Shown: one piece after another, positions 1 to 7,130 of the stretch
How positions within the stretch are numbered: position 1 is the first letter of the stretch
Layout of the letters: each line of letters opens with the position of its first letter
Assembly (NCBI GenBank): GCA_017467225.1
Contig: JAFTSR010000042.1
Location: 1-11,432, forward strand
Direction of reading: 5' to 3'
DNA: 11,432 bases
Origin: Clostridia bacterium
GTDB lineage: Bacteria > Bacillota_A > Clostridia > Oscillospirales > CAG-272
Notes under the pieces: model-generated
What the model was told of the DNA's origin: nothing
Database searches by the model: none
The model's input: the letters and a program-made list of their open reading frames with translations, nothing else
Position numbers and translations under genes: made by a program

Positions 1-1851
1 CAGCGCATCTGCTACGAGAGAGCAGAGAAGCAGTACGGCAAGCCGTTGCCGGATATCGTTGGCAAGCGCCTTGAAAAGGAGCTGACCTCTATTATCAAAA
101 ACGGCTTTGCGGTGCTGTATATGATCGCGCAAAAGCTGGTGTGGTACAGTGAGAGCCAGGGGTATCTTGTCGGCTCGCGTGGCTCGGTCGGCTCGTCTTA
201 CGTTGCTTCCTGTGCCGGTATTTCGGAGGTCAATCCGCTGCCGCCGCATTACTATTGCCCCGAATGTCAATATTCTCAGTTCTTCACCGACGGCTCTGTC
301 GGCTCCGGCTTTGACCTGCCGGACGCGACCTGCCCGAAGTGCGGTGCCAAGCTGATCGGCGACGGACATGACAGTCCGTTTGAAACCTTCCTTGGCTTCT
401 ACGGTGATAAATCTCCCGATATTGACCTCAACTTTTCTGGCGAGGTACAGGGCAAGGTACATAAATACACCGAGGAACTGTTCGGCGCGGAGAACGTTTT
501 CCGCGCAGGCACCATCGGAGAAGTTGCGGACAAAACTGCCTACGGCTATATTATCAAATATCTTGAGGAGCGCGGCGTATCACTCTCCCGTTCCGAGATG
601 AATCGGCTGGTCGGTCTTTGCGTCGGTGTTAAGCGTACCACGGGACAGCACCCCGGCGGTATCGTCGTTGTTCCCAAGGAATATGAGATCTACGATTTCT
701 GCCCGGTGCAGCACCCGGCCGATGACCCAAAATCGGATATTGTCACGACGCACTTTACCTTTGAGTATTTGCATGACACGCTGCTCAAGCTGGACGAACT
801 CGGACACGATATGCCGACCAAATACAAGTGGCTGGAGCGCTACTCCGGCACCAACGTCATGGACGTAAAAATGAACGATGCATCGATCTACGAGCTGTTC
901 CAGTCCACTAAGCCGCTTGGCATTTCTCCTGAGGATATCGGCGGCTGTCAGGTGGGAACGTGGGGCATTCCCGAGATGGGAACAAGATTTTTGCAGCAGG
1001 TTCTGATCGATGCAAAGCCCAAGAACTTTGCTGACCTTTTGCAGATTTCCGGTCTGACCCACGGTACTGACGTATGGCTGGGTAACGCGCAGGATCTGAT
1101 CAAAGAGGGTATTTGCGATATTTCTAAGGTCATCGGATGCCGTGACGGTATTATGCTGGACTTGATCCGCTACGGTCTTGATAACGCCATGTCCTTTAAG
1201 ATTATGGAAAGCGTTCGTAAGGGCAAGGGACTGACACCGGAGTGGGAGGAAGAAATGCGTAAGCACGACGTTCCCGACTGGTATATCGGCTCCTGCAAAA
1301 AGATCAAGTATATGTTCCCCAAGGCACACGCAGCGGCTTACGTTATGTCGGCCATTCGCCTTGGCTGGTATAAGATTTATATGCCGACCGTTTTCTATGC
1401 AGCCATGTTTACCGTCGCGCCCAACGGCTTTGACGCCGAGATCGTCATGCGCGGCAAGAAGTACGTGGAAAATTACATCAAGGACGTAGAAAAACGCGGT
1501 AAAGAAGCCTCTCCCAAGGAGCAGAGCTCGATTTCCACCTTCCAGCTGGTCATGGAGGCCTACGCGCGCGGTATCAAGTTCTTGCCTGTCGATATCAATA
1601 AATCCGAGGCGCATTGCTATCGTCCCGAGGGAGATCGCGCCATTCGCTTGCCGTTCTCCTCGCTGCCGGGTCTTGGCGATACCGCCGCGGATAATATTGA
1701 GAATGCACGCAAGGAGGAGCCGTTTGTGTCCATCGAGGATATGCAGATTCGTGCCAAGCTGACCAAGGCAGTTATCGATATTTTGCGCCGAAACGGCGTT
1801 CTCGACAATATCGATGAGACCGATCAGATGTCTGTCTTCAATTTTCTCTGA
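1..1851 (+). CDS. polC: DNA polymerase III alpha subunit, PolC type (C-terminal part, 5' end outside window)
   Basis: This is the C-terminal 616 residues of the replicative DNA polymerase of low-GC Gram-positives, which extends DNA at the replication fork in the cytoplasm. The frame is open from base 1, so the gene starts outside the window; full PolC is about 1,400-1,450 residues. Numbered from base 1, the fragment shows the palm motif SRGSVGSS (59-66), a PolC-specific four-cysteine zinc site (C86, C89, C111, C114), [13 protein letters not shown], and the catalytic-aspartate motif PDIDLNFSG (D140, D142). A third acidic motif is KLDELGHD (D265). A helix-hairpin-helix-like SLPGLGD segment lies near the end. 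The terminal QMSVF (609-613) resembles the QLSLF beta-clamp-binding peptide of PolC. The zinc site and motif order exclude DnaE. No terminator follows the stop; the next gene's promoter begins five bases later. The next genes are not the rimP-nusA pair that often follows polC in other Bacillota. Confidence 0.97.
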   Translation, partial: QRICYERAEKQYGKPLPDIVGKRLEKELTSIIKNGFAVLYMIAQKLVWYSESQGYLVGSRGSVGSSYVASCAGISEVNPLPPHYYCPECQYSQFFTDGSVGSGFDLPDATCPKCGAKLIGDGHDSPFETFLGFYGDKSPDIDLNFSGEVQGKVHKYTEELFGAENVFRAGTIGEVADKTAYGYIIKYLEERGVSLSRSEMNRLVGLCVGVKRTTGQHPGGIVVVPKEYEIYDFCPVQHPADDPKSDIVTTHFTFEYLHDTLLKLDELGHDMPTKYKWLERYSGTNVMDVKMNDASIYELFQSTKPLGISPEDIGGCQVGTWGIPEMGTRFLQQVLIDAKPKNFADLLQISGLTHGTDVWLGNAQDLIKEGICDISKVIGCRDGIMLDLIRYGLDNAMSFKIMESVRKGKGLTPEWEEEMRKHDVPDWYIGSCKKIKYMFPKAHAAAYVMSAIRLGWYKIYMPTVFYAAMFTVAPNGFDAEIVMRGKKYVENYIKDVEKRGKEASPKEQSSISTFQLVMEAYARGIKFLPVDINKSEAHCYRPEGDRAIRLPFSSLPGLGDTAADNIENARKEEPFVSIEDMQIRAKLTKAVIDILRRNGVLDNIDETDQMSVFNFL

Positions 1852-1856
1852 TACAC

Positions 1857-1885
1857 TTGACAAACGCTACAAGATATGATAAACT
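1857..1885 (+). promoter_or_regulatory. Sigma-70-type promoter with extended -10, upstream of the tandem phosphoesterase lipoproteins
   Basis: A perfect -35 hexamer TTGACA lies at 1857-1862. A 17-base spacer separates it from TAAACT at 1880-1885, which matches the -10 consensus at 4 of 6 positions and is preceded by TG at 1877-1878 (TGATAAACT, an extended -10). Transcription would begin near 1892, leaving a leader of about 24 nt that carries the AAGGAG ribosome site. TATGAT at 1875-1880 is a better-looking hexamer but sits only 12 bases from the -35, so I prefer TAAACT. Confidence 0.7.
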
Positions 1886-1915
1886 AAACTATCTTTTCTT
1901 CAAGGAGATATGATG

Positions 1916-2914
1916 ATGAAACGTACACTTGCTTTTCTTCTTGCCATGCTGATGCTGATCTGTTGCATGGCTACCTCTTGCACCGAGCAGCCGCCGGTAG
2001 AGGACCCCACGCCCGACACCGAAACACCGGAAACGCCCGATCCCGAGCCTGCGCCTGAACCCGAGCCCGAACCTGAACCTGAACCTGAGCGCGTCCGAAT
2101 CGTTATGTCGCCAGATATACATATGACTCGCCTGTTGGCGTGGAATGAACTGACCACCGAGGATCGTGCGCAGATGTGGGTCGATGCAATCATTGCAGAA
2201 CATGAAGAGGAGCCTATCGATCTGTTGGTATTGCAGGGTGACCTCACGCTGGACCACTGGATGCATGGTGGTAACCATATCAAGGACGGTAGTAGCGATA
2301 CGCAGGAATTCTTTGATAAGTATATTCCGCTGCTTCCCGAGGAGATCGAGGTGTTCGCACTGCCCGGCAACCACGAGCAGTACGGTGATGACAACTGGTA
2401 TGAGATCACAGGTAACGATCGTCAGGATTATCGCGTCATGGGCGATCACTTGATCCTTCTGTTGGATAACTTTGCCGACGGTTTGGATCCCACGGAGCAC
2501 CATGACGGCGTTTATACCGGCGTAGATATGGAGTATGTCAACGAGATCGTTGCGAAACACCCCGATAAGAAGATTTGGATGATCACGCACTTTACACACT
2601 TGCCCTACGAGTCCGAGGAGTTCAAGGAGTTCCTTAGAACCAACACCAACGTTAAGGCAATTTTCCATGGTCATAACCACACACTCAATGTGGAGGATCT
2701 TGGGGATGAGTATAACAATGTCAAGTTGATTATGTGTGGTCAGTTCTCTTATACCGGTTCTCAAAAGACATTGGATATGTATTATTCCTTCCGTGATCTG
2801 ATTCTGGAGGAAAATTCTGCAACTTGCAGCTATATCATTCCCGAACTGGACATGGAGATCAACGGTGAGCTTGTTTTCTACGACTACGTTACCGATGTTG
2901 AGTTTGCGTACTAA
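1916..2914 (+). CDS. Lipoprotein with calcineurin-like metallophosphoesterase domain (first of a tandem pair)
   Basis: Predicted extracytoplasmic lipid-anchored metallophosphoesterase; the substrate is unknown. Three ATGs run in phase at 1910, 1913 and 1916. AAGGAG at 1902-1907 lies 8 bases from the last, so I take 1916 (332 residues). The N-terminus is Lys-Arg followed by a hydrophobic stretch and ATSC, giving a lipidated C22; the lipobox is slightly unusual with Ala at -3. Residues about 23-58 are a Pro/Glu/Thr-rich linker ending in six Pro-Glu units. The catalytic domain has all five metal motifs: PDIH (D67, H69), GD (D109), GNHE (N152, H153), TH (H225) and GHNH (H253, H255). These would bind two metals and cleave a phosphomonoester or diester. 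The downstream gene is a paralogue on the same strand 32 bp away, probably cotranscribed. The fold assignment is secure; the biological role is not. Confidence 0.9.
   Translation: MKRTLAFLLAMLMLICCMATSCTEQPPVEDPTPDTETPETPDPEPAPEPEPEPEPEPERVRIVMSPDIHMTRLLAWNELTTEDRAQMWVDAIIAEHEEEPIDLLVLQGDLTLDHWMHGGNHIKDGSSDTQEFFDKYIPLLPEEIEVFALPGNHEQYGDDNWYEITGNDRQDYRVMGDHLILLLDNFADGLDPTEHHDGVYTGVDMEYVNEIVAKHPDKKIWMITHFTHLPYESEEFKEFLRTNTNVKAIFHGHNHTLNVEDLGDEYNNVKLIMCGQFSYTGSQKTLDMYYSFRDLILEENSATCSYIIPELDMEINGELVFYDYVTDVEFAY
2042..2089 (+). repeat. Low-complexity Pro-Glu codon repeat (linker of first lipoprotein)
   Basis: The stretch alternates CCC/CCT with GAG/GAA codons, in effect a degenerate 6-bp tandem repeat. 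It encodes Pro-Glu dipeptides between the lipobox and the phosphoesterase domain. A matching tract occurs at the same place in the next gene. Such linkers are extended and disordered and hold a domain away from the membrane. The mixed codons argue against very recent slippage. Confidence 0.85.
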
Positions 2915-2946
2915 TCGAAGTATAGAAGTATAAAGGAGATTACGCC

Positions 2947-3942
2947 ATGAAGCGCATTTTGATTTGCTTGTTGTGCCTGCTTTTGTGTGGTTCGATGCTC
3001 TTTGGCTGTGCACCGACCGAGGAACCCGCCCCCGAGACGGACGATCAAACGCAGCCTGAGCCCGATCCCGAACCTGAGCCTGAACCCGAGCCCGAACCCG
3101 TTCGCACCGATTTCCGCGTTGTCATCTCGTCGGATATTCACTGCACACATCTTTTGGAGTGGTACGGTGTCAATTACCGTGACCGCATGCAGATGTGGGT
3201 CGATGCTATTCTGTACGAGCACAAGAAGCAGCCGATTGATCTTTTGATCCTCAACGGCGACCTGTCGTTGGATTTCTGGGCACACAGCGGTGGCGGCTCC
3301 TGGATCAAGCAGGATCGCAGCACCACCGATGAATTTGTCTGCGATTTCGTGCTGCAGCTCCCCAAGGAGATTAAGGTTTTGATTATGCCCGGTAACCACG
3401 AGCAGTATTCCAATGAGGATTGGGAGATGATCACGGACAACTCCCGCCAGGAATATACCGTGCTTGGCAATAATCTCTTTATCATGCCCGATAACTTTGC
3501 CGGCGAGCTGGATCCCGATTATCATCACGACGGCGTATATACCGGCGTCGATATGGAGTTCCTGGAGGATGTTGTCGCAGAGCATCCCGACAAAGACATT
3601 TGGCTTATCGCTCATTACTTTGATATGACCAAGGAAAGTGACGAGTTTAAGGACTTCCTGGCTACCAACGATCGTGTCAAGGGCCTGTTCCACGGTCATA
3701 TTCACACCAACGACGTTCAGGAGCTGGGTGATGCGTATAACAATCTGACCATCGGCGTGACGGGTAACTTTGCCTACACCAAGGAAGCTGATATTCTCGG
3801 CTCCTTCTGGGGCTTCCGCGACCTGGTGATTACAGCCGACGGTGCTGTCAGCCATTACATCATCGCCGACAGTGAGGCTGTCGTCAACGGTGAGGAGGTC
3901 ATTGTCGACCGCGAAGAGGTTAGCGAGATCGTTTACGACTGA
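2947..3942 (+). CDS. Lipoprotein with calcineurin-like metallophosphoesterase domain (second of a tandem pair)
   Basis: 331-residue paralogue of the preceding gene, predicted to act outside the membrane on an unknown phosphoester. AAAGGAG at 2932-2938 sits 8 bases before the ATG. The signal peptide (1-20) ends in a good lipobox, LFGC, giving lipidated C21. Residues about 22-51 form an acidic Pro/Glu linker with five to six Pro-Glu units. The metal motifs are complete: SSDIH (D63, H65), NGD (D105), PGNHE (N150, H151), AH (H223) and GHIH (H251, H253). It shares with its neighbour the segments QMWVDAI, PIDLL, GNHEQY and HHDGVYTGVDME, and by eye roughly half of all residues, so the pair arose by duplication. 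The regions after the GNHE motif and around the fourth motif (THFTHLP versus AHYFDMT) differ most, which may mean different substrates. No promoter is evident in the 32-bp gap; a terminator follows the stop. Confidence 0.9.
   Translation: MKRILICLLCLLLCGSMLFGCAPTEEPAPETDDQTQPEPDPEPEPEPEPEPVRTDFRVVISSDIHCTHLLEWYGVNYRDRMQMWVDAILYEHKKQPIDLLILNGDLSLDFWAHSGGGSWIKQDRSTTDEFVCDFVLQLPKEIKVLIMPGNHEQYSNEDWEMITDNSRQEYTVLGNNLFIMPDNFAGELDPDYHHDGVYTGVDMEFLEDVVAEHPDKDIWLIAHYFDMTKESDEFKDFLATNDRVKGLFHGHIHTNDVQELGDAYNNLTIGVTGNFAYTKEADILGSFWGFRDLVITADGAVSHYIIADSEAVVNGEEVIVDREEVSEIVYD
3052..3100 (+). repeat. Low-complexity Pro-Glu codon repeat (linker of second lipoprotein)
   Basis: This is the second copy of the degenerate Pro-Glu codon tract, again directly between the lipobox region and the phosphoesterase domain. 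It contains one Pro-Asp unit followed by Pro-Glu units. Its repeat number and codon order differ from the tract in the upstream gene. Confidence 0.85.
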
Positions 3943-3960
3943 TCTTTCAAGAAAACCAAA

Positions 3961-3999
3961 TCCGCCCGAGGCTTTTGTGAGCTTCGGGCGGAAATTTTT
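3961..3999. terminator. Rho-independent terminator between convergent genes, probably bidirectional
   Basis: A 12-base stem (TCCGCCCGAGGC at 3961-3972 with GCTTCGGGCGGA at 3981-3992, one G-U pair) closes an 8-base loop. On the + strand T's at 3995-3999 follow, terminating the lipoprotein operon. On the - strand the stem is followed by a T-rich tract (TTTGGTTTTCTT), so it can also end the deacetylase-family transcript, whose stop lies at 4006-4008. Confidence 0.85.
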
Positions 4000-4005
4000 A
4001 TAAAA

Positions 4006-4845
4006 TCAGTTCAGCTGAACGGTCTCTCCCGGCTTGACCGAGTACAGTTTTTCGTGGTCAACGAACCAGACCTCGATCAGCGTCGGATTGTAGACGCGCG
4101 TACCGGCGGCAGAGAATTGCAACGAATTGAACGCGTCGATGTAATCATAGATCTCGATATTGGTGGCGTACCAGATTTCGGGACGGTTGCCGATGTACTC
4201 GGCAAATTCCTCGATAACGTTCCAGTTGTTCAGTGCATCGAATTCATAGGAGTGGCCCCATACGTAAAAGAGAGGCGGATCATTGAAGAGCTTGGTTTCC
4301 ACAAACGCACGTGCCAGATCCATCAGACGGGGATCATTATGATGGCAGGTGGCAGGCATGCGCAGCCAGTCGGTGGGAAGGCCGAAGTGACCGGTCGACA
4401 CGACCGTACGGCAGTATTTGATGCCGCATACGCGAAGTGCCTCGACCGTCATGTCAGAATTGGTACCAAAAGGGTAGGCTGCGCCGCGGATGATGGTGCC
4501 AAACATTTCCTCCAGCTGCTCGCGGTCGCGGATAATGTCGCGCACGCAAACGTTTTCGGGCAATCGCTCCCAGAAGGGATGATCTGCGCCGTGAACGGCG
4601 ATCTCCATGCCGCTGTCCTTGAAGCATTCCAGTGTCTCGCGATAGGTCATGCGGCGCTGTGCCTGACCGGCAGGATACACAGTGCCCTCGGGTGCGAACA
4701 TGTCGCTGTTGAGGTTAAAAGTGCCCTTGAGGCCGTTTTTCTTCATGATCTCGATCAGGCGAAAATCGGTCTGTACGCCGTCATCATAACTGAGCGTGAG
4801 CGCCTTGCAGCGTCCACCGGGGTAGCGAAGTCTGAGTCTTGACAT
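4006..4845 (-). CDS. Polysaccharide deacetylase family protein (NodB-like fold), no signal peptide
   Basis: 279-residue carbohydrate esterase family 4-type protein, expected to remove N- or O-acyl groups from a glycan using one metal ion. Family motifs appear in order: SYDDG (D21 as probable base, D22 as metal ligand), HGADHP (H85 and H89, metal ligands), RGAAYPFG (R120, P125), WLRMPA, and WGHSYEFD (H198 as probable acid). The ATG is preceded by AAAGGAG 8 bases upstream. There is no signal peptide or membrane segment, so it seems cytoplasmic or the true substrate is a small or precursor sugar. About 40 residues after the fold's expected end (INxFN-like segment to KPGETVQLN) form a short beta-rich tail. 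It is transcribed alone, divergently from the flippase gene. Family assignment is firm; the exact substrate and whether it is a deacetylase are unknown. Confidence 0.9.
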   Translation of the reverse strand: MSRLRLRYPGGRCKALTLSYDDGVQTDFRLIEIMKKNGLKGTFNLNSDMFAPEGTVYPAGQAQRRMTYRETLECFKDSGMEIAVHGADHPFWERLPENVCVRDIIRDREQLEEMFGTIIRGAAYPFGTNSDMTVEALRVCGIKYCRTVVSTGHFGLPTDWLRMPATCHHNDPRLMDLARAFVETKLFNDPPLFYVWGHSYEFDALNNWNVIEEFAEYIGNRPEIWYATNIEIYDYIDAFNSLQFSAAGTRVYNPTLIEVWFVDHEKLYSVKPGETVQLN

Positions 4846-4903
4846 AGTCGTCTCTCCTTTACGGTAAAAAATCGTGCCGTGATCGCGGCGGATGTTACCA
4901 TCT

Positions 4904-4932
4904 ATTATAGCAAATTTTTATCCGCTGTGCAA
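4904..4932 (-). promoter_or_regulatory. Extended -10 promoter for the deacetylase-family gene
   Basis: Read on the - strand, a perfect TATAAT (plus positions 4904-4909) is preceded by TGC, giving the extended -10 TGCTATAAT. A weak -35 (TTGCAC, plus positions 4927-4932) lies 17 bases upstream. Transcription would start near 4897, with a leader of about 50 nt. Confidence 0.7.
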
Positions 4933-4982
4933 GAGAAATTTAGCATTTTCCAAGTTTTTTTGATAAAAAACGGAATAGGGGC

Positions 4983-5011
4983 TTTCTTTTTTTTGAAAAA
5001 TGTGGTATACT
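4983..5011 (+). promoter_or_regulatory. Extended -10 promoter for the flippase gene
   Basis: TATACT at 5006-5011 is preceded by TGG (5003-5005), an extended -10. The -35 position 17 bases upstream (TTTCTT, 4983-4988) is poor. T- and A-rich tracts just upstream (about 4954-4971) could act as an UP-like element. The start site would fall near 5018, which rules out an ATG at 5000 as the translation start. Confidence 0.6.
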
Positions 5012-5041
5012 TTATACAGAAAAAATATGCGAGGTATCTTC

Positions 5042-6529
5042 ATGCTCTCTAAGCTTCGGGCTTTTTTTGATCGCGGCGGCAAGACGTCGCGTGGGAAAAC
5101 GCTTTTTCACAATACTGCAGCCCTTTCGGTCGGCCGCCTTGGCTCCAAGGTGCTGGTTTTCCTGCTGATCCGCTTTTATACAGGTGTTCTGACCGACGCG
5201 CAGTACGGCACGGCAGATCTGATCACCAATTTGGCCAATCTTCTGATCCCATTGGCTTGTGCCGGCCTGTCCTCCGGCTTTTTCCGTTTTGTTGCCGAGG
5301 CGCAGAGCAGAAATGATCAGCGACGCGTCTTCAATTCCGGACTTGTGCTGCTGGCGGTAGCGGGACTGATCTTTTTGTGTCTGTCCCCCTTGCTTTTACT
5401 TTGGAAGTATTTTTCACCCTACGTTTTCTTGGTCGTCTTGTACGTTTTGGTGGCCAATGCGCATTACTTCTGCACGGAATACATTCGCGGACTCGGCAAT
5501 TACAGCCTGTTTGCCATCCAGGGTCTATTGAATACCGCGTTGAATATCGCCTGGAATTTGTTGCTGCTCTTGCCCTTTGATATGGGTGTGACGGGATACG
5601 TGCTGAGCATCATCCTGGCGGATCTGATGACCACCGTCTTTGTTTTCTGGCGTGCACGCCTTTGGGAGGTGCTTGCGCTGCGTCGCGCCGACAAGCAGCT
5701 GATGAGGGATATGCTTCGCTTTTGCCTCCCTCTCATTCCGGCGACTGTCTGCTGGTGGGTGACCAGTGTTTCTGACCGTTATATGGTGACCTACTTTTGC
5801 GGTGAGGCGGCCAACGGTCTGTATACGGCTGCTTACAAGATTCCCAATCTTTTGACGATCTGCGGAAGTATTTTTATTGAGGCTTGGCAATTCTCCGCTG
5901 TGGTGGAAAACCGCAAGCGCAGGGAAGAGGAGAGCGAGCAGGAGTGCCTGCAGCGGCGGCGAAGTGTGACCGGATTTTTCGGTCGTATCTTCCGCGGATA
6001 TGGTCCCTTGCTGTTTATCGGTGGCGGTGCGATGATCATGTGCTCGCAGCTGTTTGCCAAAATCCTTTTTGATCCCTCCTTCTATGCGGCGTGGACGTAT
6101 ATTCCCGTTTTGATGGCGGCGACCGTTTTCTCGGCGCTGTCCAACTTTGTCGGTTCGGTGTATCTGGTGGAAAAGAGAGCCAATATGTCGCTGATCACCT
6201 CGGCGATCGGTGCGGTGCTCAACGTGCTTTTAAATCTGATCCTCATTCCCGCCATGGGTGCTATGGGTGCTGCAATTGCAACCCTTTGTGCGTACGCTGC
6301 GCTTCTTCTGATCCGCATGATCAATGCACGCCGCTATATTCCTTTCGCTTGCCAGCCGACAAGACTGATCACAAGCTGCGCTTTGCTGGTGTTTCTGGCG
6401 CTCTTCATCTCGCCGCTGTGGCACTCCTTCGGTGCTGCTGCCGTTGTTTTCTTCCTTTTGGCCCTCAATAACATTGGCCCCTTGTACCGCTGCGTAACCC
6501 AATGGCTGCAAATTCGTCAAAAAACTTAA
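5042..6529 (+). CDS. Oligosaccharide flippase / polysaccharide biosynthesis membrane protein (MOP superfamily, Wzx-like)
   Basis: 495-residue integral membrane protein, predicted to flip a lipid-linked sugar intermediate across the cytoplasmic membrane. It has about 12-14 hydrophobic segments spread over the whole length. The N-terminus (KTLFHNTAALSVGRLGSKVLVFLLIRFYTG) and the early TDAQYGTADL segment are typical of the Wzx/PST branch. A highly charged cytoplasmic loop rich in Glu and Arg lies at about residues 286-318, before the second half. I choose ATG 5042 because GAGG at 5031-5034 lies 7 bases upstream; an in-phase ATG at 5000 overlaps the -10 box and the one at 5027 has no ribosome site. 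It has its own promoter and no adjacent glycosyltransferase genes, so its cargo cannot be inferred. SpoVB- or MurJ-like relatives are an alternative within the same superfamily. Confidence 0.88.
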   Translation: MLSKLRAFFDRGGKTSRGKTLFHNTAALSVGRLGSKVLVFLLIRFYTGVLTDAQYGTADLITNLANLLIPLACAGLSSGFFRFVAEAQSRNDQRRVFNSGLVLLAVAGLIFLCLSPLLLLWKYFSPYVFLVVLYVLVANAHYFCTEYIRGLGNYSLFAIQGLLNTALNIAWNLLLLLPFDMGVTGYVLSIILADLMTTVFVFWRARLWEVLALRRADKQLMRDMLRFCLPLIPATVCWWVTSVSDRYMVTYFCGEAANGLYTAAYKIPNLLTICGSIFIEAWQFSAVVENRKRREEESEQECLQRRRSVTGFFGRIFRGYGPLLFIGGGAMIMCSQLFAKILFDPSFYAAWTYIPVLMAATVFSALSNFVGSVYLVEKRANMSLITSAIGAVLNVLLNLILIPAMGAMGAAIATLCAYAALLLIRMINARRYIPFACQPTRLITSCALLVFLALFISPLWHSFGAAAVVFFLLALNNIGPLYRCVTQWLQIRQKT

Positions 6530-6558
6530 AAATATTTTGATTTTTTTCAAAAAAGGTA

Positions 6559-6587
6559 TTGCAATTTGGAAAGCTTTGTGGTATAAT
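6559..6587 (+). promoter_or_regulatory. Strong extended -10 promoter for rplS
   Basis: TTGCAA (6559-6564), a 17-base spacer and a perfect TATAAT (6582-6587) preceded by TGG form a near-ideal promoter, fitting a highly expressed ribosomal protein gene. Transcription should begin near 6594. Confidence 0.85.
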
Positions 6588-6593
6588 ATCAAG

Positions 6594-6669
6594 GCTGTGT
6601 GTGCAGTGACACGCACGGAAAGGGTGGTCCGCTGCGGGCTCGTAAGAACACCCGGATATTATGAGGAGG
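6594..6669 (+). promoter_or_regulatory. Structured rplS 5' leader, candidate L19 autoregulatory leader
   Basis: The leader of about 86 nt contains two compact helices. The first pairs 6597-6603 with 6610-6616 (7 bp, one G-U) around a 6-base loop. The second pairs GGGTG at 6622-6626 with CACCC at 6649-6653 and encloses a small inner hairpin (6627-6630 with 6636-6639). AGGAGG at 6664-6669 follows directly, 10 bases before the ATG, so the second helix is placed to affect ribosome access. An L19-binding leader before rplS is known in Bacillota; the position fits, but I cannot confirm that this matches the known consensus. Confidence 0.5.
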
Positions 6670-6679
6670 ACTTGATATT

Positions 6680-7021
6680 ATGGATCTGATCAAGGCTTTT
6701 ACACAAGAGCAAATGAAGGAAGAGGTTCCCGCGTTCAATATCGGTGACACGGTACGCATCCACAACAAGATCGTTGAGGGTACGCGCGAGAGAATCCAGA
6801 TGTTCGAGGGTACTGTTATCGCTAAGAACGGCGGCGGTATCTCCGAGACGTTCACCGTCAGACGTATTTCCTACGGCTGCGGCGTTGAGAAGGTGTTCCC
6901 CATCCATTCTCCTAACGTCGTTAAGGTTGACGTTATCCGTCGCGGTAAGGTTAGACGCGCTAAGCTGTTCTACCTGCGTGACAAGGTCGGTAAGGACGCA
7001 AAGGTTAAGGAGAAGAAGTAA
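6680..7021 (+). CDS. rplS: 50S ribosomal protein L19 (bL19)
   Basis: 113-residue protein of the large ribosomal subunit, located near the interface with the small subunit. The family signature is clear: [12 protein letters not shown] near residue 18, [12 protein letters not shown], the [17 protein letters not shown] block, FPIHSP and [15 protein letters not shown], with a basic tail ending in KEKK. Length is normal for the family. The start has a strong AGGAGG 10 bases upstream. In many bacteria rplS follows rpsP-rimM-trmD; here it stands alone, with its own promoter, structured leader and a terminator directly after the gene. Confidence 0.98.
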   Translation: MDLIKAFTQEQMKEEVPAFNIGDTVRIHNKIVEGTRERIQMFEGTVIAKNGGGISETFTVRRISYGCGVEKVFPIHSPNVVKVDVIRRGKVRRAKLFYLRDKVGKDAKVKEKK

Positions 7022-7049
7022 TTCTCACTTGCCGCTTACCATACAGAAG

Positions 7050-7075
7050 GCCACGGGCATCGCCCGTGGCTTTTT
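7050..7075 (+). terminator. Rho-independent terminator of rplS
   Basis: A perfect 9-bp GC-rich stem (GCCACGGGC at 7050-7058 with GCCCGTGGC at 7062-7070) with a 3-base loop is followed by TTTTT at 7071-7075. It lies 28 bases after the rplS stop. Confidence 0.93.
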
Positions 7076-7087
7076 GTCATTCATGAG

Positions 7088-7120
7088 AAAGGCTTTCCCC
7101 AAAATAGAGGGAAAGCCTTT
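7088..7120. terminator. Perfect 12-bp hairpin between convergent genes, candidate terminator for the leftward phosphoesterase gene
   Basis: AAAGGCTTTCCC (7088-7099) pairs perfectly with GGGAAAGCCTTT (7109-7120) around a 9-base loop. It starts 11 bases beyond the stop of the leftward gene. On the - strand the stem ends in CCTTT followed by a poor U-tract; on the + strand a T-rich run follows. It probably serves as a terminator or 3'-end stabiliser, more likely in combination with the rplS terminator. Confidence 0.6.
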
Positions 7121-7130
7121 GTTAGTTTGT

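Noticed and set aside
580..1863. Long open frame of 427 codons on the - strand opposite polC
   Set aside because: It is antisense to a highly conserved polC region, lacks a recognisable domain and its product is a reversed reading of PolC codons; a shadow of codon usage.
2042..3100. Pro-Glu repeats considered as a mobile or CRISPR-like repeat
   Set aside because: They are in-frame, degenerate codon repeats inside two genes without spacers or flanking duplications; simple protein linkers explain them.
1889..3855. Two long - strand frames (374 and 314 codons) opposite the tandem lipoprotein genes
   Set aside because: Both mirror the paralogous genes, have no domain or ribosome site, and their Arg/Gly- or Leu-rich stretches are the complement of the Pro-Glu repeats.
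4054..4842. 262-codon + strand frame opposite the deacetylase-family gene
   Set aside because: The opposite strand carries all five deacetylase motifs and a good ribosome site; this frame has neither.
6535..6552. AT-only inverted repeat after the flippase stop (TTTTGA / TCAAAA)
   Set aside because: The stem has almost no GC pairs and is too weak to call a terminator; it may merely be A/T-rich promoter-upstream sequence.
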